Counted from the first letter of the stretch, positions 50,565-57,593 are shown. The stretch: 64,000 nt of DNA from Onthovicinus sp900555545 (GCA_949296915.1 CASFPX010000012.1:14707-78706); one strand, 5' to 3'. Notes: generated by a model from the sequence alone, not told the origin. Program-made: numbers and translations.

Positions 50565-50883
50565 TTTTTGCCCTCGCTTTCGGGTAGATATAAAAACACA
50601 GCATAATTATACAGCAAACTGAGAAGAAAATCAATGTTTTTTGCCGATTTATAAGGAATAGAACAGTTTGTTTGGATGTTTGTTCGAAAAAAGAAGCTGC
50701 TCCAATCGGAACAGCTTCTTTGCTTTGGCGGTATCTTCTTTACAGCTATATCACTGCCCGCCACTCCCGGCGGGCAAATTTTTTTGCCTTTTTTCAAAAT
50801 TGCCGTCCCCAAACACCCTTTCCAAGGGAGAACGGATGGGGGCTTTTTGAGACAAATAGCCTTTTCAAAAAATTTTTTAAGAT

Positions 50884-51600
50884 TTAGGGGGTGCAATTGG
50901 CCGCTCTCTGTGGGAATAAGTGAAGGGACTTTTTGAGCAAGCAGAATCAAGACCCTCTATCGAAAAAAATATTTTTCAAAATTTTTGTAAAAACAGGGTG
51001 CGTTTCGGCTTCTCAATTCCAAATAAGTGTAGGGATAAAAAATTTTTTGAGATTTAGGGTGTGCATTTGGCTTCTCTCAGTGGGAATAAGTGAGGAGGTT
51101 TTTACAAACAGCAAAATATTTTTTGAAACAGGGTTGGAATTGGCCCCTTCCCAGTGGGAATAAGTGAAGAGACTTTTTGAGGGAAGCAAAATAAAGCACC
51201 CGCAACCGAAAAAATATTTTCTCCTTTTTTCCGTGAAATAGGGTGTCATTTGGCTTTGTAATTCCAAATAAGTGAGGGGATATTTTCGGTAGATAAAAAA
51301 TTTGTCTTGGAAAATCTCAAAAATAGGTGTGCATTTCGACCCCCTTTGTCCAAATTAGTGAAGGGATCTTTTGTAAAACAAAAAATTTTTCAAAAACACC
51401 CGATAATTCTGTTTTTCCCAGTGGGAACAAGTGAAAGGATAAATTTTTATAAAAATTTTTGAGGGAAAGCCCGAAAATGGGTGTGTATTTGGATACCCCT
51501 TGTGCAAATAAGTGAAAGGGTTTTTCAAATTCTAAAATATTTTTCCCGTTTAGGGTTGCCACTTGCCGCTTTCCAGTGGGAATAAGTGAAGGGCTCTTTC
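50884..51600 (+). repeat. Nine-unit degenerate direct repeat, non-coding
   Basis: Nine units share a core like GGGTGTGCATTTGGC, a short variable part and TGGGAATAAGTGAAGGGA or TTCCAAATAAGTGAGGGGA. The AAGTGA (or variant) positions are about 50918, 51025, 51088, 51162, 51270, 51356, 51429, 51510 and 51584, so spacing is 63-108 bp, with AT-rich filler. Two sub-types alternate irregularly. Some units have a TTTGG...CCAAA inverted repeat. There is no protein with support. The array lies upstream of the replication/mobilisation genes, which suits iterons or a replication or packaging origin, but no function is established. Confidence 0.75.
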
Positions 51601-51650
51601 ACAGCAGCTGAAAATTGAATGACCGTCCGAAGGATACAAACCGCCATGAC

Positions 51651-51797
51651 TTTGCCGAAAGGCAAACGAGCGCCTGAGCTGAAAAAACGACAGCTTGGGA
51701 CTGCACAGCGCCCGCCGACAAGCGGGAGTGCCTGTAGGAATCTTAGGGTGCAACGGCGGCGGATACCGGCAGCGAAGGATTCCTCAACCGGTATCCG
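51651..51797 (+). other. GC-rich structured non-coding region with three hairpins
   Basis: TTTGCC-gaaa-GGCAAA (51651-51666), CCCGC-cgacaa-GCGGG (51711-51726) and CGGATACCGG...CCGGTATCCG (51760-51769 with 51788-51797) are perfect stems. They are followed by the TAAAGGAGG ribosome binding site of the excisionase-like gene. The contrast with the AT-rich repeat array upstream is sharp. It could be a leader RNA, attenuator or part of a transfer or replication origin. Confidence 0.55.
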
Positions 51798-51830
51798 ATT
51801 TTACATAGCTGTAAAGGAGGAATGGAAGCT

Positions 51831-52064
51831 ATGAAAAAATCGGAGCTCAAAGAGCTTTATCAGATGATGTTTCCGGAATATCCGGACATCGTGACTGTCC
51901 GGCAGCTTCGGGAAATGCTGGGCATCAGCCGTCAGCTTGCTTATGACTTGATTGCTGATGGCGAGGTACAAGCAATTAAAATCGGCAACAGTTTCAAAAT
52001 CCCGAAAGTCAGCGTGATTAACTTCGTGACTGAAGAGAAAAAGGAGGTGAAAACCAGTGCCTGA
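51831..52064 (+). CDS. Excisionase-like HTH protein
   Basis: The 77-residue protein is a single helix-turn-helix of the excisionase type, with DIVTVRQLREMLGISRQLAY followed by DLIADGEVQAIKIGNSFKIP. ATG 51831 is used and AAAGGAGG lies 10 bases upstream (an ATG three codons earlier is too near). It overlaps the next gene by 8 bp. It heads the plus-strand backbone operon and may control element replication or excision. Regulation by the structured leader just upstream is possible. Confidence 0.8.
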   Translation: MKKSELKELYQMMFPEYPDIVTVRQLREMLGISRQLAYDLIADGEVQAIKIGNSFKIPKVSVINFVTEEKKEVKTSA

Positions 52065-52431
52065 GCGAATCGAGCTTACGCCGTCCCAGCGCAGGCGATG
52101 CAACCGGCTGATTAAAAGACTGTGCGCCAATTATGACGACGGCAACTGCCTGCTGCTGGACGACGGCGAGCCCTGCGTCTGTCCGCAGACCATCTCCTAT
52201 TCGCTGCTGTGCCGGTATTTCCGCAATGCGGTTTTACCAGCCGACAAGGAGCTGTATGCGGAGATTTTCAAGCAGCGTACATATCGCTGCGCCGAGTGCG
52301 GAGCGGTTTTTACGCCCAATTCCAACCGGCAGAAATACTGCACCGCTTGCGGCAAACGAATTCACCGAAAGCAGAAAACCGAAAGCGAACGCAGACGGAG
52401 AAGTGGAACGTTAGGCACCGAAAAAGCCTGA
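52057..52431 (+). CDS. Cys_rich_VLP-domain protein
   Basis: The 124-residue protein contains the Cys_rich_VLP pattern: LCANYDDGNCLLLDDGEPCV, CPQTISYSLLCRYFRNAVLP and ADKELYAEIFKQRTYRCAEC. A zinc-ribbon-like CAECGAVFTPNSNRQKYCTA and CGKRIHRKQK complete it. The family is found on Firmicute conjugative and mobilisable elements, and its role is unknown. It follows the HTH gene with an overlap, so the two are cotranscribed. The zinc ribbon suggests nucleic-acid or protein binding. Confidence 0.82.
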   Translation: MPERIELTPSQRRRCNRLIKRLCANYDDGNCLLLDDGEPCVCPQTISYSLLCRYFRNAVLPADKELYAEIFKQRTYRCAECGAVFTPNSNRQKYCTACGKRIHRKQKTESERRRRSGTLGTEKA

Positions 52432-52538
52432 AAAATCAAGGTTTACAGCCGCCGATTTGGGGCAATGCGTATCAGATTCCCCGCAGCCTCAAAATCGGCG
52501 GTTAAACCGTCCACAAACAAAAACGAAAGGATGTAGTT

Positions 52539-53555
52539 ATGAAAAGAAAATTAGTGACCGTGGATGCAGAAACCCTGCTGTCCACACCGATGAGCAAAAC
52601 GATGTTTATTGTCGATGGACTGATCCCGCAGGGGGTAAATGTTCTCAGCGGTGCCGCCAAAATCGGCAAAAGCTGGCTGATGCTGTGGCTTGGCTTGCAG
52701 GTATCACAGGGACTTCCCGTTTGGGGAATCCCGACCATGCGTTGCGATGTGCTGTATCTCTGCTTGGAGGATACGCTGAGGCGAATCAAAGACAGGCTTT
52801 TCGATTTGACGGACGATTCAAACCGGAGTTTCCATTTATCCGTGACCTGCGGCTTGATCGGGAACGGACTGGAGGAGGAAATCATCAACTTTTTAGAGGA
52901 CTTCCCGAAAACAAAGCTGGTGATTATCGACACGCTTCAAAAGGTGCGGGATTCCAAAGGCAGCGCCGGAAAAGCGGGAATGTACGGCAACGATTACGAC
53001 GACATTTCCTCCATTAAGCGGATCGCCGACGAGCACGATATTTCCATTATCCTCGTCCATCATCTGCGAAAGCTGAAGGACGGAGACGATCCGTTCAATG
53101 AGGTTAGCGGCTCCACCGGCATCACCGGTGCGGCGGATACCAATTATGTGCTCAAGCGCAAGCGAAGCAGCCGGGACGCCACGCTTCTTGCCTGCGGGCG
53201 AGATGTGGAATATCAGGAGCTGACCTTGCGGTTTCAAGACCTGAAATGGGAGCTTGTGGAGCGAAAAAGCACAGAGGAAATCCGCAGGGCGGAGATTCCG
53301 CAGTTTCTTTTTCGGGTAGTGGAATTCATGAAAACCCGCACCGAATGGGTAGGAACCGCCACCGAGTTGATCGCCGATATGGAGGAAACCGAAACCACGC
53401 CCAATGTAGTAACCAAGTACTTAGGGCAGTTTTACTATGAGGTGCTGGAGCCCGCCGGAATTGAGTACCGTACCAAACGGACGGGGCAAAACCGGCTGAT
53501 TAAATTCATACGCCGTGACGGCGGTGACGCAAATGACGGGAATATCACGGTATAG
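52539..53555 (+). CDS. RepA-like AAA/RecA-fold helicase-type ATPase
   Basis: The 338-residue protein is of the RepA/DnaB-RecA class. It has Walker A LSGAAKIGKSWLMLWLGLQ (~residues 35-53), CDVLYLCLEDTLRRIKDRLF, Walker B-like KLVIIDTLQKVRD (~122-134) and IILVHHLRKLKDGDDPFNEV plus SGSTGITGAADTNYVLKRK. The C-terminal ~100 residues contain a winged-helix-like domain. It is a likely replication helicase of the element and supports plasmid-like replication of the excised circle. It follows the Cys_rich_VLP gene after 107 bp. Confidence 0.85.
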   Translation: MKRKLVTVDAETLLSTPMSKTMFIVDGLIPQGVNVLSGAAKIGKSWLMLWLGLQVSQGLPVWGIPTMRCDVLYLCLEDTLRRIKDRLFDLTDDSNRSFHLSVTCGLIGNGLEEEIINFLEDFPKTKLVIIDTLQKVRDSKGSAGKAGMYGNDYDDISSIKRIADEHDISIILVHHLRKLKDGDDPFNEVSGSTGITGAADTNYVLKRKRSSRDATLLACGRDVEYQELTLRFQDLKWELVERKSTEEIRRAEIPQFLFRVVEFMKTRTEWVGTATELIADMEETETTPNVVTKYLGQFYYEVLEPAGIEYRTKRTGQNRLIKFIRRDGGDANDGNITV

Positions 53556-53613
53556 CGAAATGCCCGTCACAGCCGTCATTGCTGTCACAAACAAAGGAAA
53601 GGATTGAGATTTT

Positions 53614-53874
53614 ATGAGAAGCAAAACGCTTGGAATCAACGTAAGAGTCACATCCGCCGAGAAGGAGAAACTCGGCGAAAACGCATATTATTGCGGACTT
53701 TCTCTGTCGGAATACCTGAGAAGGCTGGGGCTTGGAAAAGATGTCAAAGCCGCAACCGATGAGAAAATCTACAAGACTTTTCGGCTTATCCGACAACTGA
53801 AAAAGGATTTTGATTCACTCGAAAGGAGCGAAATCCTCCATCGCCTGAGCGTGATAGAGGACTTACTGAAGTAA
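53614..53874 (+). CDS. Small MobC/ribbon-helix-helix-like mobilisation protein
   Basis: The 86-residue protein (MRSKTLGINVRVTSAEKEKL, GENAYYCGLSLSEYLRRLGL, GKDVKAATDEKIYKTFRLIR) has the ribbon-helix-helix N-terminus typical of relaxosome accessory proteins such as MobC. It starts with AAAGGATTGAGATTTT upstream. It lies directly before the oriT-like inverted-repeat region and the MobC gene, and would be an oriT-binding partner. No relaxase gene accompanies it in the window. Confidence 0.75.
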   Translation: MRSKTLGINVRVTSAEKEKLGENAYYCGLSLSEYLRRLGLGKDVKAATDEKIYKTFRLIRQLKKDFDSLERSEILHRLSVIEDLLK

Positions 53875-53887
53875 GAAAAATGGAGCG

Positions 53888-53980
53888 GAGGTTTTAGGCT
53901 GCGCTATCGTAGCGAGCAGACTGTTTGTGCCCCCACTGGCCTCAAACAGTAAATCTCGTTAGGAAGTGTCCTAAAACCTC
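53888..53980 (+). other. oriT-like nested inverted-repeat region
   Basis: GAGGTTTTAGG (53888-53898) and CCTAAAACCTC (53970-53980) are an 11-bp perfect inverted repeat. Inside are CGCTA-tcg-TAGCG (53902-53914) and ACTGTTTG (53920-53927) with CAAACAGT (53943-53950). It lies between two MobC-like genes, the usual place for a mobilisation origin. No nic-site consensus was established, so the call is provisional. Confidence 0.6.
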
Positions 53981-54015
53981 TATGAGAAAATCAAACAAAC
54001 GAAAGGAACGTTGAT

Positions 54016-54369
54016 ATGAAAACAGATAATCGAAAAAGGAATATCCCCATTCGGGTTTGGCTCAGCAAATCGGAAAACGCCGAACTGAGTCGCAAGGCGA
54101 AAATTACAGGCTTGCCCAAATCCACCGTGATAAGGTTGCTGCTCAATAACTACGAGCCCAAGGAAAAGCCAGACGTAAGATTCTATGAAGCCATGCGCCA
54201 GCTTTCTGCCATCGGCAACAACATCAATCAGCTTGCCGTGAAAGCGAACGCACTCGGCTTTATCGATGTGCCGATGCTGAAAGCGGAAGCCTTGCGCTGG
54301 CACAAATTTCAGGCGGACATCGAAGCGGTGTTTCTCCGTCCCGGTGAAAGCAATCTGAAATGGCGATAA
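54016..54369 (+). CDS. mobC: Plasmid mobilisation relaxosome protein MobC
   Basis: The 117-residue protein has an N-terminal ribbon-helix-helix (RNIPIRVWLSKSENAELSRK, AKITGLPKSTVIRLLLNNYE) and the MobC domain near the end: YEAMRQLSAIGNNINQLAVK followed by ANALGFIDVPMLKAEALRWH. MobC helps the relaxase recognise oriT. GAAAGGAACG is the ribosome binding site. The ATG of the ParB open frame overlaps its stop region. The relaxase itself is absent from the window, so transfer would have to use one in trans. Confidence 0.88.
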   Translation: MKTDNRKRNIPIRVWLSKSENAELSRKAKITGLPKSTVIRLLLNNYEPKEKPDVRFYEAMRQLSAIGNNINQLAVKANALGFIDVPMLKAEALRWHKFQADIEAVFLRPGESNLKWR

Positions 54370-54383
54370 AGGAGGCAAACACA

Positions 54384-55307
54384 ATGACTAAACGAAAATC
54401 TGATTTTATCTTACCGACAACTTCATTGGACGAGTTGTTTTCCTCACAGGAAGAACGGGATGATGCAAAGCTGGAACGGGTAAAAGAAATTCCGCTTTAT
54501 GAGCTGCACCCGTTCAAGGCTCATCCGTTCAAAATCCATAACGATGACGAGATGACACGCCTGATTGAGAGCATCCAAAAGTTCGGGACGCTCACACCGG
54601 CGCTTGCACGACCTATGCCGGAGGGCGGCTATGAGCTGATTTCCGGACACCGGCGGCTGGCGGCGTGTCAGGTGTTGGGTATCGAAACTATGCCGGTCAT
54701 CGTGCGGGATATGAGCGATGACGAAGCAGTCATTGCAATGGTGGACGCCAATTTGCAAAGGGAAACGATTTTACCCAGCGAAAAAGCATTTGCCTACAAA
54801 ATGAAGCTGGAAGCAATCAAGCATCAAGGTATAACTTCTCGCCAAGTTGGCGAGAAGTTATTGAGCGTAACGCAAGTGAGCAAAGAAAGCGATGATAGCG
54901 AGCGACAAGTCCAACGCTATATCCGCTTAACTTACTTAATCTCCGAACTATTAGAAATGGTGGACGAGGGGAAAATCGCTTTCAACCCTGCCGTTGAAAT
55001 TTCGTATTTAGATAAGTCAGAACAGCGAGTGCTGTTAAACGCAATGGAACTGAACGACTGCACACCGTCCCACGCACAAAGCATACGACTGAAAAAGCTC
55101 TCACAGGATGGCGTGCTGAACGACCAAATGATTTACGACATCCTTGCCGAGCAGAAGCCCAACCAGCAGGAGCAGTACAAATTCAAGCGGGAGGACATCC
55201 GCAAATATTTCCCCAAGAGCTACACGGACAAGCAGGTCTGCGATACGGTCATCAAGCTGTTGGAGCAATGGCAGCGCCGACGGGAACGGGACAGGGACAG
55301 CCGCTGA
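54384..55307 (+). CDS. ParB/RepB/Spo0J-family partition protein
   Basis: The 307-residue protein has a ParB N-terminal domain with LYELHPFKAHPFKIHNDDEM and TLTPALARPMPEGGYELISG, then HRRLAACQVLGIETMPVIVR (CTPase/ParB box, ~residues 65-115) and an HTH part with ILPSEKAFAYKMKLEAIKHQ (~130-150). ATG 54384 has AAAGGAGGC at good spacing. The longer frame start at 54360 overlaps mobC. On such elements ParB-like proteins often act in stabilisation or plasmid copy control rather than with a ParA, and no parA was seen. Confidence 0.88.
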   Translation: MTKRKSDFILPTTSLDELFSSQEERDDAKLERVKEIPLYELHPFKAHPFKIHNDDEMTRLIESIQKFGTLTPALARPMPEGGYELISGHRRLAACQVLGIETMPVIVRDMSDDEAVIAMVDANLQRETILPSEKAFAYKMKLEAIKHQGITSRQVGEKLLSVTQVSKESDDSERQVQRYIRLTYLISELLEMVDEGKIAFNPAVEISYLDKSEQRVLLNAMELNDCTPSHAQSIRLKKLSQDGVLNDQMIYDILAEQKPNQQEQYKFKREDIRKYFPKSYTDKQVCDTVIKLLEQWQRRRERDRDSR

Positions 55308-55322
55308 TTCGAACCGAAAATG

Positions 55323-55380
55323 TGTGCGGAGCACGACCTTCGCACAATGGAAAGAACGGCACCGGCAGGGTACAATGGCC
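55323..55380 (+). promoter_or_regulatory. Leader with hairpins and a GGAAAGAAC site before the integrase
   Basis: The integrase leader contains TGTGCG...CGCACA (within 55323-55345), the 9-mer GGAAAGAAC (55349-55357) and GGCACCG...CGGTGCC (55358-55391 region). It lies just after parB, so the integrase could be under attenuation or integrase/excisionase feedback. Confidence 0.5.
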
Positions 55381-55437
55381 TTGTCGGTGCCGGACTGTCC
55401 GTGAATGCCAAATACAAAGAACGGAGGTAAAACAAAT

Positions 55438-56649
55438 ATGGTATCAGGACATTTACAGGTTAAAAAGGGATACTACTACGCCGTGTTAAGCTATTACGAC
55501 AGCAAAAACAAGCGGCATGTCAAGTACATATCCACCGGACTTCCCGAAAAGGGAAACAAACGAAAAGCCGAAGCGGAGCTTGTGAAAATTCGCAACGCCT
55601 TTGAGCCGCCCGCAGAAATCGGCGAGCTTTGCTCCAATATGCTGTTTGCCGATTATCTGCTCGGTTGGCTGGAAATCGTCAAGGTCAGGGTGAAGCCCAC
55701 CACCTTCGGCTCTTATGAAAGCATGGTGAAGCAGACCATCGAGCCGTATTTCCGGAACAAGCCGATCACGCTGAAAGACTTGGAAGCAAGGCACATCCAG
55801 CAGTTCTATTCCGAAAAGCTGAAAACCATCAAGCCCAATTCCATCATCCATTACCACGCTGTGATCCATCAGGCGCTGAAATACGCCATGAAAACCGATC
55901 TGGTAGCGCAGAACGTGGCGATGAAGGTAGACCGCCCCAAGAAGAATGATTTCCAGCCGGTATTTCTGGATGCAGCGGAGCTTCAGCACTTATTTGACGT
56001 GGTCAAGGGGACAAAGCTGGAGCTTCCTGTTTTAGTTGCCGCCTTTTACGGTTTGCGCCGTGGCGAGGTGCTGGGGCTCAAGTGGGACGCTATCGACTTT
56101 GAACGGGGAACGCTGACCATCAAACGGACGGTGACCTCCGTCAGTGTGGGTGGGAAAACGCAGATCATCGAGCAGGAATCGGCAAAAACCAAATCCAGCA
56201 TGCGCACTCTGCCGCTGGTGGGAAGATTCAAGGAATATTTTGCACAGGTCAAGGCGGCGCAGGAGGTGAACAAGCAGGTCTGCGGCAACTGCTACAACTA
56301 TGAATACGACGGCTTTGTATTCGTAGATGAGCTGGGCGAACGGATGAAGCCCGATTACCTGACCTCTCAATTCCCCGCCTTCATCCAGCGACACGGCTTG
56401 AAAAAGATGCGCTTCCACGATCTCAGACATAGCTACGCATCCCTCCTGCTCGCCAACGGTGTACCCCTCAAGCAGATTCAGGACTGGCTGGGACATTCGG
56501 ATTTTTCCACAACGGCGAATATCTACGCCCATCTGGATTACAGTTCGAAACTCTCTTCAGCGCAGGCGATGGTGAGCGGAATGCCGCTTCCCGAAGCGGG
56601 CGATTTCGGCAGCAGATGGGAGCAAAACGCAGAAAAAAGCGGGGAATAA
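55438..56649 (+). CDS. int: Tyrosine recombinase/integrase of the element
   Basis: The 403-residue protein has an N-terminal arm-binding AP2-like domain (YYYAVLSYYDSKNKRHVKYI), a SAM-like core-binding domain (~residues 70-150) and a catalytic domain. The catalytic set comprises Arg in FYGLRRGEVLGLKW, HDLRHSYASLLLANGVPLKQ with His and Arg, WLGHSDFSTTANIYAHL with the final His and the nucleophilic Tyr. ATG 55438 is preferred, with GGAGGT nine bases before. It lies at the right end next to tRNA-Ser, as expected of an element that uses tRNA-Ser as its attB. Confidence 0.95.
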   Translation: MVSGHLQVKKGYYYAVLSYYDSKNKRHVKYISTGLPEKGNKRKAEAELVKIRNAFEPPAEIGELCSNMLFADYLLGWLEIVKVRVKPTTFGSYESMVKQTIEPYFRNKPITLKDLEARHIQQFYSEKLKTIKPNSIIHYHAVIHQALKYAMKTDLVAQNVAMKVDRPKKNDFQPVFLDAAELQHLFDVVKGTKLELPVLVAAFYGLRRGEVLGLKWDAIDFERGTLTIKRTVTSVSVGGKTQIIEQESAKTKSSMRTLPLVGRFKEYFAQVKAAQEVNKQVCGNCYNYEYDGFVFVDELGERMKPDYLTSQFPAFIQRHGLKKMRFHDLRHSYASLLLANGVPLKQIQDWLGHSDFSTTANIYAHLDYSSKLSSAQAMVSGMPLPEAGDFGSRWEQNAEKSGE

Positions 56650-56660
56650 AGCGAAAAGCT

Positions 56661-56687
56661 GTTCTTTCCAAAATTTATGGAAAGAAC
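56661..56687. repeat. Inverted GGAAAGAAC pair after the integrase gene
   Basis: GTTCTTTCC (56661-56669) and GGAAAGAAC (56679-56687) lie in a 12-bp inverted repeat, GCTGTTCTTTCC...GGAAAGAACAGC. It can serve both as integrase arm sites and as a terminator-like hairpin after the integrase gene. Confidence 0.7.
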
Positions 56688-56729
56688 AGCCCAAAACCGG
56701 GTGATTTTCGGAGCGGGCGCAAAAAAAGA

Positions 56730-56765
56730 AAAATCCAGAAACCCGCATGGTTACTGGATTTTTCG
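56730..56765. terminator. Hairpin beside the element tRNA-Ser
   Basis: AAATCCAG (56731-56738) and CTGGATTTTT (around 56754-56763) pair across the sequence AAACCCGCATGG. On the minus strand it begins a few bases after the tRNA CCA end (56767), so it can terminate the tRNA transcript. Confidence 0.6.
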
Positions 56766-56766
56766 A

Positions 56767-56855
56767 TGGCGGAGAGTGTGGGATTCGAACCCACGTGCCC
56801 TTGCGGACAACCGCATTTCGAGTGCGGCTCGTTATGACCACTTCGATAACTCTCC
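56767..56855 (-). tRNA. Complete element-borne tRNA-Ser(CGA), with encoded CCA
   Basis: Read on the minus strand from 56855: acceptor GGAGAGT/ACTCTCC, D-arm with TATCGAAGTGGTCATAACG, anticodon stem CCGCA/TGCGG around CTCGAAA (anticodon CGA), a class II variable arm TTGTCCGCAAGGGCA, T-arm CGTGGGTTCGAATCCCACG, discriminator G and CCA. All stems pair. It shares the D-arm with the split host tRNA and would read UCG. It lies in line with the host tRNA promoter at 57104-57076. Confidence 0.95.
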
Positions 56856-56908
56856 CTCTATGTTCAGCCGCCGTTTTTCCCCGCCTTTTTCCGATAGAAA
56901 AGGGCTTT

Positions 56909-56930
56909 GGAAAGAACTGACGGAAAGAAC
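56909..56930 (+). repeat. Two GGAAAGAAC repeats outside the element tRNA
   Basis: GGAAAGAAC occurs at 56909-56917 and 56922-56930, between the element-borne tRNA and the right attachment core. The site pair mirrors the triplet at the left end of the element. Confidence 0.7.
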
Positions 56931-57013
56931 AGCAAATTATTCAGTTTTTCGAACCGGGTAAAACCCGCATGGCTACAAGGTTTTTGGTGGACGAAACGGA
57001 CAGCTCCCCGCAG

Positions 57014-57023
57014 GATTTCGAGT
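57014..57023. other. Right attachment core GATTTCGAGT
   Basis: This exact 10-mer is repeated at the left end (30951-30960). It is the crossover-side core of the integration in the tRNA anticodon arm. Confidence 0.85.
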
Positions 57024-57055
57024 CAGGCCCGTTATGACCACTTCGATACCGCTCC
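57014..57055 (-). pseudogene. 5' half of split chromosomal tRNA-Ser(CGA)
   Basis: On the minus strand from 57055 this reads acceptor GGAGCGG, D-arm TATCGAAGTGGTCATAACG, GGCCTGA and the loop CTCGAAA up to the core. After that, element sequence (CTGCGGGGAGC) breaks the tRNA. GGAGCGG and CCTGA are perfectly complementary to the 3' strands at 30904-30960 and not to those of the element tRNA, so this is the other half of the host gene. Confidence 0.9.
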
Positions 57056-57075
57056 ATATTATTACAGTATTTAAT

Positions 57076-57104
57076 ATTCTATCAAAACAGACGAAGAAAG
57101 TCAA
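57076..57104 (-). promoter_or_regulatory. Promoter of the chromosomal tRNA-Ser
   Basis: On the minus strand TTGACT (57104-57099) and TAGAAT (57081-57076) are spaced by 17 bp and lie just upstream of the tRNA 5' end at 57055. After insertion it drives the 5' half and, about 160 bp further on, the complete element tRNA-Ser. Confidence 0.8.
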
Positions 57105-57219
57105 TTGCTGACCGGGTTTTATTTTACAAAAGAATTTTTACATCCTGTATGTTTTTGGGCGAGGCTATTTTGGACGATTTGTGTGAATAATAGATTTGAG
57201 CAGGATCACTGTTAAAAAG

Positions 57220-57249
57220 TTGACAAGCAGTGCCTTAATAGGATAAAAT
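57220..57249 (+). promoter_or_regulatory. rnpB promoter
   Basis: A consensus TTGACA (57220-57225) and TAAAAT (57244-57249) are separated by 18 bp, just ahead of the RNase P RNA start. Confidence 0.8.
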
Positions 57250-57252
57250 ATG

Positions 57253-57590
57253 GGCGAGCAGGTTGGGCAGCCGCGGGCGTTTTACGCACGAGGAAAGTCC
57301 GAGCTTCATAGGGCGGGATAACGGCTAACGGCCGCCGAGGGAGACCTTAGGGAAAGTGCAACAGAGATATACCGCCGGATTCGTCCGGTAAGGGTGGAAA
57401 GGCGAGGTAAGAGCTCACCGGCGTACAGGAGACTGTGCGGCCCTGCAAACCCTATCCGAAGCAACACCGACTGGGGACGTCACTGGCCCGGTGCATTCCC
57501 CGACGGGTGGCTTGAGCCGTACGGCAACGTGCGGCCTAGACAGATGGCTGCCTTAAATGACAGAACTCGGCTTACAGACCTGTCTCGTTT
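57253..57590 (+). ncRNA. rnpB: RNase P RNA, bacterial class A
   Basis: The RNA opens with GGCGAGCAGGTTGGGCAGCC and includes the universally conserved GAGGAAAGTCCG near the 5' end and AACTCGGCTTACAGACC at the 3' end. P1 forms from GCGAGCAGGT with ACCTGTCTCGT. Conserved internal P4 partners and the GGTAAGAGCTCACCGGC segment are present. RNase P removes 5' leaders from pre-tRNAs. Boundaries are estimated to within several bases from P1. The locus is divergent from the split tRNA-Ser. Confidence 0.95.
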
Positions 57591-57593
57591 TAT

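Larger units (their letters stand above)
30951..57023. mobile_element. Integrated mobilisable element inserted in tRNA-Ser(CGA)
   Basis: The element is bounded by a 10-bp direct repeat, GATTTCGAGT, at 30951-30960 and 57014-57023, lying in the tRNA anticodon arm. Between the repeats are a tyrosine recombinase at the right end, excisionase-like HTH proteins, RepA-like ATPase, MobC-type proteins, ParB, an oriT-like region and AT-rich defence cargo, all flanked by GGAAAGAAC repeats. No relaxase, coupling protein or type IV secretion genes were seen, so it would need a helper for transfer. Its size is about 26 kb. The element carries its own tRNA-Ser. Confidence 0.88.

Noticed and set aside
50884..51600. 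Repeat array as a CRISPR
   Set aside because: The units differ at many positions, spacing varies from 63 to 108 bp, the filler is AT-rich and partly repeated itself, and no cas-like gene lies nearby.
30951..56823. Element boundary at the complete tRNA-Ser (core 56815-56823)
   Set aside because: Joining that 5' half to the 3' half at 30904 would give mismatched acceptor (GGAGAGT with CCGCTCC) and anticodon stems, while the 57014-57055 half pairs perfectly.
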